IMG/VR virus record: IMGVR_UViG_3300031712_000159 | Location: 1 to 37,230 of that record | Origin: a virus | DNA: 37,230 nt | Direction: 5' to 3' (one strand) | Program-made: the position numbers and the translations under genes | Part shown: positions 24,410 through 30,303 of the stretch, one piece after another | Position numbering within the stretch: the stretch's first letter is position 1 | Layout of the letters: each line of letters opens with the position of its first letter | The notes under the pieces: generated by a model | The model's input: the letters and a program-made list of their open reading frames with translations, nothing else | What the model was told of the DNA's origin: nothing | The model's database searches: none

Positions 24410-25156
24410 TTATTTGGTTTCAGTTTCTTTTTGTTTATTATTCACTTTTCCGAATGGATTAAGCATTTCATCGTAAGTAATATCCTTGCTTCCCTCCCTG
24501 AAGGAATCATCAATTTTAATAGTTGATTTTTCAACTGTAACTTCCAATACTTTACTTTCTTCTTGTGAGTTATGACTTGGAGGTAGTAATTTAACCTTAC
24601 TCCCTTTCAAACTTTCTTTAATATCATCCAACATGCTTGTAATTTCGGAATCAATAATGTTGGTAAGCGTTCGGGCTTTCTTCATATTAAAGCGCTTATT
24701 ATACAACGCAGTACTTCTTTTTTCAAGATCAGTAATACCCATATAATGCTCAGCATGAAATTCACTAAGCGGAAACTTCGTTTGTTTAACAACATTACTT
24801 GTGACTTGTGACTTGTGACTTGTGACCTGTAACTTCTTATTATATGAAGCAGGCTTGCATTCAATAGAGCAATACATTTCACGGTTATACTTGTAAACAA
24901 ATTCCTTTCCGCATTTCTTGCATGGTTTTGTTTTACCGTTAGGATTATTAAGCACAGGAACAACAGGAACAACCGGCACAATCTTTTTAATTTTTGATTT
25001 ATGACTTATGACTTGTGCATCTACATCAAGTTTCACCAGGCGTTTAAAAGTCTTTTCAATTTCTTCATTCAGTTTTTTGTCATCTATCTTGCCAATAGGA
25101 TTAGCAATGCCATCGGCCATGATGTAAATTTTTTCAATGTGAATGTGAATTTCCAT
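24410..25156 (-). CDS. Zinc-ribbon-like protein with heptanucleotide-derived insertions
   Basis: This 248-aa protein has a treble-clef or ribbon motif CKKCGKEFVYKYNREMYCSIEC (Cys pairs 19 residues apart, about 78-99), preceded by the low-complexity VVPVVPVL. Three parts of the gene consist of the 7-mer family found elsewhere. They give VISHKSK, LQVTSHKSQVTS and PSHNSQ in the protein, which look like insertions in linkers. The start codon is uncertain: the first residues MEIHIHIEKIYI precede a second Met (MADGIANPIG). A DNA-interacting role is plausible but not shown. Confidence 0.6.
   Translation of the reverse strand: MEIHIHIEKIYIMADGIANPIGKIDDKKLNEEIEKTFKRLVKLDVDAQVISHKSKIKKIVPVVPVVPVLNNPNGKTKPCKKCGKEFVYKYNREMYCSIECKPASYNKKLQVTSHKSQVTSNVVKQTKFPLSEFHAEHYMGITDLEKRSTALYNKRFNMKKARTLTNIIDSEITSMLDDIKESLKGSKVKLLPPSHNSQEESKVLEVTVEKSTIKIDDSFREGSKDITYDEMLNPFGKVNNKQKETETK
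24563..24580. repeat. Short heptanucleotide repeat inside coding sequence
   Basis: TTGT followed by GAGTTAT and GACTTGG. It encodes PSHNSQ near the C-terminus of the zinc-ribbon-like protein and belongs to the same 7-mer family as the array at 24796-24837. Confidence 0.5.
24796..24837. repeat. Heptanucleotide tandem array inside coding sequence
   Basis: Six units run TACTTGT, GACTTGT three times, GACCTGT, AACTTCT. Within the zinc-ribbon-like gene they encode LQVTSHKSQVTS. Three 7-mers equal 21 bp, so changes by three units keep the frame and other changes break it. Confidence 0.8.
24996..25016. repeat. Heptanucleotide repeat inside coding sequence
   Basis: GATTTAT, GACTTAT, GACTTGT in register, encoding AQVISHKSK in the N-terminal third of the same gene. 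This is the third in-gene copy of the 7-mer family. Confidence 0.65.
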
Positions 25157-25185
25157 GTTGTTTTTATTAATTGTGAGTAATGGTT

Positions 25186-25605
25186 TTAGTCGAATGAATT
25201 CTCGTATCGCTTTTGATTTAAAAATGTTTCAGGATATAACTTCTCCATGTTGGGCCGTGACGACAGGTAATTGCTGTATTTCTTTATTGCGCCAAATACA
25301 ATTGCCCTGGTGTGATCATCGAGCAGCTCGTACAATCTTTTTGCTCTTTCCTTTTTACCCATCTTATAATTGTAAGCATTCCAGAAAGCATCGAACGACA
25401 GATCCTGCGGCACTTCAATTTTCTGAAAGTTTGCGAATGCTTTATGCTGAAGGCTTTCAATACGCATAGGAAAATTATTGAAAACAAAATCCCACAGATC
25501 ATTGGTAATGGTGCAATCAAATTCGAAGTAAATGCAACGGCCCTCGTTATCATATTTAAATATGATGCTGCCTTCGTATCTGCTGTGTTTAAGTAAGTAT
25601 TTCAT
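25186..25605 (-). CDS. Hypothetical protein with replication-protein-like C-terminus
   Basis: This 139-aa protein has a C-terminal part, FDAFWNAYNYKMGKKERAKR then KLYPETFLNQKRYEN (about 70-135), that follows the pattern of the tail domain in many phage DnaD/replication initiator proteins (FW-Y-K-KK-A, then YP-T-LN-W). There the domain binds DNA or helicase. The N-terminal half is a small beta domain (IIFKYDNEGRCIYFEF). It is a stand-alone version here. Confidence 0.5.
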   Translation of the reverse strand: MKYLLKHSRYEGSIIFKYDNEGRCIYFEFDCTITNDLWDFVFNNFPMRIESLQHKAFANFQKIEVPQDLSFDAFWNAYNYKMGKKERAKRLYELLDDHTRAIVFGAIKKYSNYLSSRPNMEKLYPETFLNQKRYENSFD

Positions 25606-25607
25606 GA

Positions 25608-25904
25608 TTAATTAAACAATGTATGTTGTGTTGCGTTTTTCCTTTCTTTACGGGCCTCCCTGAATAACTTGTTGGCGAATGCATCAATCATGATCATGTC
25701 AAGGTCAATATGCTCCAGCTTCACTTCTGCAAGATCATTCTCGCTGTAAGTTTTTATAATTTTAATTAACCAGGGAACTGAAACGGTAAATTGATAACTC
25801 ATGAATTTTAAGCATTCATCATATTCAATTTTATGCCTGGAGAGTTCTCTGTAATAAATAAGAATTCTCAAATGTTTTTGATCTTTGCCTTCAGGTTGCA
25901 GCAT
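25608..25904 (-). CDS. Hypothetical helical protein
   Basis: This 98-aa, mostly helical protein (starts MLQPEGKDQKHLRILIYYRE) has a charged C-terminus ending AFANKLFREARKERKNATQH. It is separated by 2 bp from the gene downstream. No family recognised. It is about the length of a short Avd, but lacks a clear four-helix Avd pattern. Confidence 0.5.
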   Translation of the reverse strand: MLQPEGKDQKHLRILIYYRELSRHKIEYDECLKFMSYQFTVSVPWLIKIIKTYSENDLAEVKLEHIDLDMIMIDAFANKLFREARKERKNATQHTLFN

Positions 25905-25907
25905 TAA

Positions 25908-26207
25908 TTACAGGGTTTGCTGGTGAATAGTGTTTAACAATTTTGTGATTAATATTTGTTCGTAAATCCTATGCATACTCATTATTTTGCGAAGCTTTGT
26001 TTCTAAAAAATAACTTTCACACATTGTAAAACTCAGTGTTTGCTGTTTCTTTATGTTAAGGATCCTGCGCTGAAGCTTAAACATGAAAGCGGTCAGTACT
26101 TCCTTCTCAGCACGCTTGTAAAGCCCTTCAGGAATTATATTCATGAACTGCATTATCTGAAACAATGCCTTCAGCTCCTGGCTCGATAGTTTTATTTTTA
26201 CTTTCAT
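25908..26207 (-). CDS. Hypothetical basic helical protein
   Basis: This 99-aa protein is predicted all-helical with long basic amphipathic stretches (LKALFQIMQFM, AFMFKLQRRILNIKK, FLETKLRKIMSMHRIYEQIL). It begins inside the preceding gene (80-bp overlap). Being small, basic, helical and close to a DGR, it was considered as an Avd-like RT cofactor; similarity to Avd is not evident, so it is left unassigned. Confidence 0.5.
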   Translation of the reverse strand: MKVKIKLSSQELKALFQIMQFMNIIPEGLYKRAEKEVLTAFMFKLQRRILNIKKQQTLSFTMCESYFLETKLRKIMSMHRIYEQILITKLLNTIHQQTL

Positions 26208-26349
26208 GTTTTTCTTCTTTATTTTTTAGTTGATCTTCGTAAAGTGGTTTCATTGCTTTTATTCTCTTGTAATGCTCTGCTTCATCAATCCACTCTAACA
26301 CTTTTAAATATTCATTAAGCAGATCATCAGGTAAATTCGTATCGTTCAT
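26128..26349 (-). CDS. Hypothetical acidic small protein
   Basis: This 73-aa protein (MNDTNLPDDLLNEYLKVLEW) is acidic at the start, with a basic middle and disordered tail KNKEEKHESKNKTIEPGAEG. Its start codon lies inside the end of the interrupted gene at 26327-26635 in another frame, and its end overlaps the next gene by 80 bp. Function unknown. Confidence 0.45.
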   Translation of the reverse strand: MNDTNLPDDLLNEYLKVLEWIDEAEHYKRIKAMKPLYEDQLKNKEEKHESKNKTIEPGAEGIVSDNAVHEYNS

Positions 26350-26635
26350 TGATCTTTCTAATTGTAGTTGTAAATGGAAATCCTGTTGACCTGGGCACTT
26401 GCTGTATCTGATCCATCAATGTACTTCCTGAAGTAAACAGTACATGCATTTCGTTTTCAAATGACAATTGCAGAGTTAAACATTTACCATTGCCTTTTTA
26501 CTGATAACATTTTGAATCATCTATTTTATAATCATGCACCATTATTGATTTATCAAGTATTTTATGAATTTTAATTTTGTCACCTGTAAATTTGTTAGTC
26601 GTAGGCTTAATACCAAAGTCACTGAAATTCGTCAT
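26327..26635 (-). pseudogene. DGR-operon gene coupled to RT, interrupted by an in-frame TAA
   Basis: The start codon overlaps the RT stop as ATGA (26632-26635). The frame reads MTNFSDFGIKPTTNKFTGDK (1-20) and runs to TAA at codon 46 (26498-26500). After that codon it continues KGNGKCLTLQLSFENE, LFTSGSTLMDQIQQVP and FPFTTTIRKINERYEF to TGA at 26327-26329. The two halves make one coherent domain of 102 codons, similar to small OB-fold-like proteins I know from Bacteroidota mobile elements; a single-stranded nucleic-acid role is inference. Either the gene is broken by a nonsense mutation, or the stop is read through. It occupies the otherwise empty gap between RT and downstream genes. Confidence 0.7.
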
Positions 26636-27597
26636 GCTGCTAATTGATATAAATTAAACTTCTTTAATAAATGAATACTATCACAATGCTTTGCCCATCC
26701 ATAATAAGATGCTATGGATGCTTTATTTTTATTATTTGCAAGCATCCTGGCAAAAGCTTTTTTAATGCTTGGACGTAATAAAACGTGTGTATGATAATGG
26801 ACATAACCTACAAAATCAATTCCCCTGGATTCAACCGGGAATATTTGATAGTTATGTTTAATTGTGAGCTTTAAATTACAGCTAAAATAAAGCCGTATTT
26901 CAGCGAGTAATTGATGCAGGTACTTTTTATCATCAGACAGAATAACAATGTCGTCAGCGTAACGGAAATAATACTGTACGCCTTTTACTTCTTTTATCCA
27001 GTGATCGAAATACGTTAAATAGAAGTTTGCAAAATATTGACTCAGGTAGTTTCCAATGGGGAGTCCGGGTGCGCTGTCAATTATCTCATCAAGTAACCAA
27101 AGAAGATCTTGATCCTTAAATTTTCTACGGAGCAACATCTTGAGCACATCGTGATCCACGCTTGGATAAAACTTTTTAATGTCAAGTTTCAGGCAATAAG
27201 TTGTATCGGCATAATCATTCAATGCTTTGCGTACTGCATTAGAAGCTGCGTGAATGCCACGACCTTTTATACAACTGAAAGTATCTGCTGTAAATGTTGA
27301 AACAAACACCGGCTCAAGGATGTTCATCACAGCGTGATGAACGATCCTGTCCGGGTAATAAGGAAGCCGACTTATGATCCTTTCCTTTGTCTCATTAATC
27401 GTGAATGTAGTGTACTGGCTTGTTTTGTAAGTTCTGTTTTTCAAAGCTTCATGAAGAGCAATAATATTTGCTTCACAGTTCCTGTCGTGCAATTTAATCC
27501 CATACTGATTCCCTTTACCTTTACGTGCAATTGAATCGGCAAGCATTAAATTTTCAATGCTAATTATTTTTTCGTACAGGTTATTCAATCGTTTCAT
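26632..27597 (-). CDS. DGR reverse transcriptase
   Basis: This 321-aa RNA-dependent DNA polymerase shows the canonical order: YCLKLDIKKFYPSVDHD with catalytic Asp139 (motif A), GLPIGNYLSQYFANFYL at about 178-194 and YFRYADDIVIL with YADD at 213-216. A thumb-side GIDFVGYVHYHTHVLLRPS follows. I-G-x-x-x-S-Q in place of the Q-G-x-x-x-S-P of group II intron and retroviral enzymes is the DGR hallmark. There is no maturase or endonuclease domain. It copies the TR transcript lying just upstream (27716-27790) into adenine-mutagenised cDNA that replaces the VRs. It is co-oriented with its targets and the early operon and translationally coupled to the small downstream gene. Confidence 0.95.
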   Translation of the reverse strand: MKRLNNLYEKIISIENLMLADSIARKGKGNQYGIKLHDRNCEANIIALHEALKNRTYKTSQYTTFTINETKERIISRLPYYPDRIVHHAVMNILEPVFVSTFTADTFSCIKGRGIHAASNAVRKALNDYADTTYCLKLDIKKFYPSVDHDVLKMLLRRKFKDQDLLWLLDEIIDSAPGLPIGNYLSQYFANFYLTYFDHWIKEVKGVQYYFRYADDIVILSDDKKYLHQLLAEIRLYFSCNLKLTIKHNYQIFPVESRGIDFVGYVHYHTHVLLRPSIKKAFARMLANNKNKASIASYYGWAKHCDSIHLLKKFNLYQLAA

Positions 27598-27690
27598 TAT
27601 GCTTTGCCTTTGCTTGTTAAAAGAGAACTTTCATTTTCATTACTAATACCCTTTTAGTTATTTGTAATTTTTTGCCATGTTGGCACGGTC

Positions 27691-27806
27691 TGCATTATTC
27701 ATAATTATTTTGCATAGGTGAGAGCTGCAATTCGTATTCGTATTCCAGTTATCGTAATTCGCATTCGACAGACTGAAGCCTGAAGGGCGCAGCTCTGAAT
27801 AATGCA
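27691..27806 (-). ncRNA. Template RNA with two-part terminal stem
   Basis: Outer arms TGCATTATTC (27691-27700) and GAATAATGCA (27797-27806) are exact complements. Inner arms AGAGCTGC (27721-27728) and GCAGCTCT (27789-27796) are exact complements and abut the outer right arm. Together they make an 18-bp stem with a 20-nt bulge on one side, closing a loop that contains the TR core. The region lies between target gene 1 and the RT gene and has no ORF. RNA folding is predicted, not shown. Confidence 0.65.
27716..27790 (-). repeat. DGR template repeat (TR), 75 bp
   Basis: The TR aligns without gaps to 27904-27978 and 28316-28390. On the coding (minus) strand it has 20 adenines. VR1 differs at 15 of these, VR2 at 11, and neither differs at any of the 55 other positions. 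If translated it would read SNANYDNWNTNTNC in the core, showing the AAC/AAT codon enrichment that maximises amino-acid choice under adenine mutagenesis. It is upstream of the RT gene in the same direction. Confidence 0.97.
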
Positions 27807-27812
27807 CCACCT

Positions 27813-28226
27813 TTACTTTTTATACAATATATAATCCTTCCAATGTTTATTGAAATTCTTATTCTCAAAACAATACATTGCAACTTCTTTGTTTATAAAT
27901 TGAAGGCGAGAGCCGCAAGACGTAATCGTAATCCAGCGACCGAAATCCGCAGCCGACAGACCGAAGCCCGAAGGGCGCTTTTTATCTGCTTCAATTCCAA
28001 ATAACAGTTCATATTTCCAATTATTGTCGGTGTAATCAGGAATCCATTCTTTTCCGCCATTGGCTTCTGCATTTAATGCTGCAATGATAATCGGCAGGAT
28101 ATAACATGCATATAAATAATCTCTCATTTCTTCTGGAAATTTTGAGAATTCAGAAATCGTTAGCAGTTCCTTTTTACAGTATTTAAAAGCATCTGCGACT
28201 GTTTTAATTTTAGATTTGTAGTTCAT
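27813..28226 (-). CDS. DGR target protein 1
   Basis: This 137-aa protein has VR1 covering residues 84-108. Before it are WIPDYTDNN (61-69) and KYELLFG; after it QFINKEVAMYCFEN and a terminal YILYKK. The frame RPSGFGLS, variable core, W, CGSRL is a small-protein fold seen in Bacteroidota phage proteins, probably C-type-lectin related (inference from DGR targets generally). Compared with the TR-encoded residues, N92 to Ala, N94 to Asp, Y95 to Phe, D96 to Gly, N97 to Arg, N99 and N101 to Ile and N103 to Ser have changed. There is no signal peptide, membrane segment or tail-attachment domain. The gap to its paralogue upstream is 4 bp. The ligand is unknown. Confidence 0.9.
   Translation of the reverse strand: MNYKSKIKTVADAFKYCKKELLTISEFSKFPEEMRDYLYACYILPIIIAALNAEANGGKEWIPDYTDNNWKYELLFGIEADKKRPSGFGLSAADFGRWITITSCGSRLQFINKEVAMYCFENKNFNKHWKDYILYKK
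27904..27978 (-). repeat. Variable repeat 1 (VR1)
   Basis: 75 bp matching the TR except at 15 of its 20 coding-strand adenines. Changes go to G, C and T. It codes for residues 84-108 of target 1. Its 3' end, GCGGCTCTCGCCT on the coding strand, is the GC-rich initiation-of-homing-like end and differs from the TR end by two adenines. Confidence 0.96.
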
Positions 28227-28230
28227 GGTT

Positions 28231-28710
28231 TTATTTTTTAATGGTTATAAATTCTTTATATTTTTCAGTGAATTGGGCAAAAGCAAAACGCATTCTTTTT
28301 TCATCTTTAAAATAAAGGCGAGAGCCGCAATACGTATGCGCAAACCAGTTATCGTAATACGCATACGACAGACCGAAGCCCGAAGGGCGCATATCAAAGT
28401 AACCATACCACTTCGGTTCATTCGTAGTCCAGTCAGGTACCCATTTTTCATTTATAGCTTTTGTGATTATTACCAACTCCTGGTAACGCATCGTATGGCC
28501 CTCAATACCTGCTTTTACCATCTTGTGATAACATACTACATCTTCGTCTTGATCTCCGCAATATTTAATTGCTAATTCAAGACTGATAATACTTTCATAG
28601 TTGAAGTCAAAAGCATCTTTTCCATAAATATCATGGAGAAGTTCTTTTAATTCATCTGACAAATTCCCATAAAGCTTTTTCGCTTTTTCAATTGATTTTT
28701 GTGTTTCCAT
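28231..28710 (-). CDS. DGR target protein 2
   Basis: This 159-aa paralogue of target 1 has a longer helical N-terminus (KLYGNLSDELKELLHDIYG) and the shared WVPDWTTNEPKWYGYF block (90-105). VR2 is at about 108-132 (RPSGFGLS, YAYYDNWFAHTY, CGSRL), and the C-terminus is YFKDEKRMRFAFAQFTEKY. Variable positions favour aromatic residues (Y, Y, F, H, Y), as in binding surfaces. There is no signal peptide or fibre-attachment region. As first gene of the DGR block it follows an exported DPBB-like protein by 10 bp. Confidence 0.9.
   Translation of the reverse strand: METQKSIEKAKKLYGNLSDELKELLHDIYGKDAFDFNYESIISLELAIKYCGDQDEDVVCYHKMVKAGIEGHTMRYQELVIITKAINEKWVPDWTTNEPKWYGYFDMRPSGFGLSYAYYDNWFAHTYCGSRLYFKDEKRMRFAFAQFTEKYKEFITIKK
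28316..28390 (-). repeat. Variable repeat 2 (VR2)
   Basis: 75 bp matching the TR except at 11 of 20 coding-strand adenines, no other change. Nine TR adenines are unaltered, so VR2 keeps more TR identity than VR1. Four changed positions at the two flanks are A to G in both VRs. Confidence 0.96.
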
Positions 28711-28720
28711 TTTCCGTGTT

Positions 28721-29155
28721 TTAATTATTGTTTTTTATTACTTTGAATTTACATTTATAACAATCGCTCACACTATCGCAAACCGGTCTCCATATATCAA
28801 TAAGCTTTCCCTTGCTTCCGGCTTTATCAGTTACAACATACTTTCCCTTCAGGGAGCCAGTAAGAACCTGAACGGTATCAGTAAAATTTACATAGTAATC
28901 AAGTAGTTTCTGGCTCACAGCGCATATACCCACTTCACCTGGTTTACCTGTAGCGGTTATATTCTTATTCCATCCGCATTCTTTTTGCGTAGGATGGTAT
29001 ATTGTAACCCAACTGGTATGATAAGTCGGTATTGGATTTACAGGCCATTTAATTAAAGCTTTTGCGTTCTTTGGTTTTTCGGTATGCTGCAATGATGCAA
29101 GCGAGCCAATTAATATTACCAAAAGAACTAATGATAATTTTTGTTTGTGTGTCAT
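28721..29155 (-). CDS. Exported 3D/double-psi-barrel-like protein
   Basis: This 144-aa protein has an N-terminal signal-like helix (LSLVLLVILIGSLASLQ, about 7-23). The core WVTIYHPTQKECGWNKNITATGKPG, then ICAVSQKLL, GKYVVTDKAG and LIDIWRPV follow the order of the 3D domain found in cell-wall-acting proteins (surface-exposed T-A-x-G and D-x-x-G turns, I-D-I-W). Four cysteines (CGWN, GICA, VCDS, YKCK) suggest periplasmic disulfides. It would act on or bind peptidoglycan in the periplasm. It is the gene just before the DGR targets, so co-expression is likely. Confidence 0.55.
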   Translation of the reverse strand: MTHKQKLSLVLLVILIGSLASLQHTEKPKNAKALIKWPVNPIPTYHTSWVTIYHPTQKECGWNKNITATGKPGEVGICAVSQKLLDYYVNFTDTVQVLTGSLKGKYVVTDKAGSKGKLIDIWRPVCDSVSDCYKCKFKVIKNNN

Positions 29156-29172
29156 ATTTTTTAATTGTTTGT

Positions 29173-29231
29173 TCCCTGAGCTGGAGTCGAACCAGCTGAT
29201 GATCTCCTTTACATGTTTTTATTTTATCATC
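29173..29231 (-). ncRNA. tRNA-like T-arm with adjacent stem
   Basis: The minus strand has a perfect T-arm, GCTGG TTCGACT CCAGC (29180-29196), followed by TCAGGGA as would-be acceptor 3' strand. Upstream, GATGAT and ATCATC (29226-29231 and 29198-29203) pair over a 22-nt loop. No D-arm or proper anticodon arm can be drawn and no 7-bp acceptor is found. It lies in the gap between the DUF3164-like gene and the exported protein gene. Confidence 0.45.
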
Positions 29232-29289
29232 CCTTTATTCAAACCGTATACAGGAGTGTTGTCTTAATACAACTTACAGGGTTCCCATT

Positions 29290-29901
29290 TTATATTGATG
29301 AAAAATTCAAATCAATTACATTGTATTCACCATTCACATTTCGTTCCCAAATGCGATAGTATGTTTTACTGTCGGGCCTACGTATGCTTTCTTCCAATAG
29401 GTTCAAAGCTTCCTGGAATAAATGGTGTTTTATTTTGCTGCGATATTTTACCAGGCTTAAAACTTTTTTAGAATCAAGCTTTCCCTTTGTTGTACTGAAA
29501 GCATCCATTACAAGGTTTTTCAGGAACTCTTCATTCGATTCAAGTTTGCTGTCCAGGTATTCATCAAGTTTGCTTTTGCATCCTTCAATAAGCAATGCAT
29601 CAAAGTCAATTCTGTCGCTTATGCTTACTTCAATTTTAATGCTACTGTCGAAATTGTAAAAGGTGAAGTTTCCTTTTTGTTTTTCAACTTCCATTTCCTT
29701 CATGGCTTTGTTGTATACTTCGTCGCAAAGCTTTTTCATTTGCTTTTTATATGCTATAAGATCCTCGTTAATCTTTTTTGCATTGTTAAGCAGTGTGGCT
29801 GCACTTCTTTCTTTTAACCTGGCTAATCCTTTTACAAATTTTATTGGGCATAAGGTTCCGGTTTCATCTTTCCAGCTTTCCTGGTTTGTCTTTTGAATCA
29901 T
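29290..29901 (-). CDS. DUF3164-like early protein
   Basis: This 203-aa protein matches the DUF3164 family of Mu-like phages by pattern: W-x-D-x-x-G-x-x-x-P (SWKDETGTLCPIKFVKGL, about 9-26), a helical segment KKLCDEVYNKAMKEMEVEKQ and ISDRIDFDALLIEGCKSKLDE, with the terminal YRIWERNVNGEYNVIDLNF. The family is always near the transposase/GemA genes; its biochemical role is not known. Confidence 0.72.
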   Translation of the reverse strand: MIQKTNQESWKDETGTLCPIKFVKGLARLKERSAATLLNNAKKINEDLIAYKKQMKKLCDEVYNKAMKEMEVEKQKGNFTFYNFDSSIKIEVSISDRIDFDALLIEGCKSKLDEYLDSKLESNEEFLKNLVMDAFSTTKGKLDSKKVLSLVKYRSKIKHHLFQEALNLLEESIRRPDSKTYYRIWERNVNGEYNVIDLNFSSI

Positions 29902-29905
29902 TGTT

Positions 29906-30109
29906 TTAATTTTTAGGATTTATAATTGTTTGTATTTTATCTTTCAGCTCTCTTTGTTCCTGCAGGTATTCCTGTCGTTCGTTATATAGTGCAACAAACT
30001 TCCGGTTCTCTTCCGGGCATCGCTGCATTTGCTGTGTAGTTTCATTTATGTATATTGTAAGTATCTTCAATTCCTTCATCAATGCTGTCAATTCTTTATT
30101 TTGTGTCAT
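29906..30109 (-). CDS. Small coiled-coil protein
   Basis: This 67-aa, almost wholly helical protein with heptads (LMKELKILTIYINETTQQMQ, then YNERQEYLQEQRELKDKIQT) is probably a coiled-coil dimer. It starts 14 bp downstream of the previous small gene. Function unknown. Confidence 0.55.
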   Translation of the reverse strand: MTQNKELTALMKELKILTIYINETTQQMQRCPEENRKFVALYNERQEYLQEQRELKDKIQTIINPKN

Positions 30110-30123
30110 ACTGTTTCCAGCTC

Positions 30124-30303
30124 CTACCTACTTAACTTTATTTTCAACTCTTGCATTTCTTTCTCAATCTCTCTCATATCGTACCTGATCTTACAGGCCA
30201 GTTCCGCCTCAATGCCTCTTAATAAAATGAGTTTCTTTTCAGCAAGCCTGTCGTCAAGTTCCCTGAGCCGTTCCTGGCATTTTATTGTTTCCTGTTCAGT
30301 CAT
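30124..30303 (-). CDS. Small coiled-coil protein
   Basis: From ATG 30303, which overlaps the upstream stop as TAATG, the product is 59 aa: MTEQETIKCQERLRELDDRL and a continuing coiled coil. The frame extends upstream to 30342, but the coupled start is preferred. Function unknown; paired with the next small coiled-coil gene. Confidence 0.55.
   Translation of the reverse strand: MTEQETIKCQERLRELDDRLAEKKLILLRGIEAELACKIRYDMREIEKEMQELKIKLSR

Noticed and set aside
27334-27534. Plus-strand ORFs inside the reverse transcriptase gene
   Set aside because: Antisense to conserved RT motifs; no independent support.
27841-27903. Cruciform-type hairpin downstream of VR1 as in BPP-1
   Set aside because: Only a 6-bp CAATGT/ACATTG pairing with a 28-nt loop was found and nothing similar after VR2.
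27716-28390. Three related 75-bp repeats as a CRISPR array or gene-duplication remnant
   Set aside because: They are not regularly spaced, two lie in frame within genes, and the differences are confined to template adenines, which is DGR behaviour.
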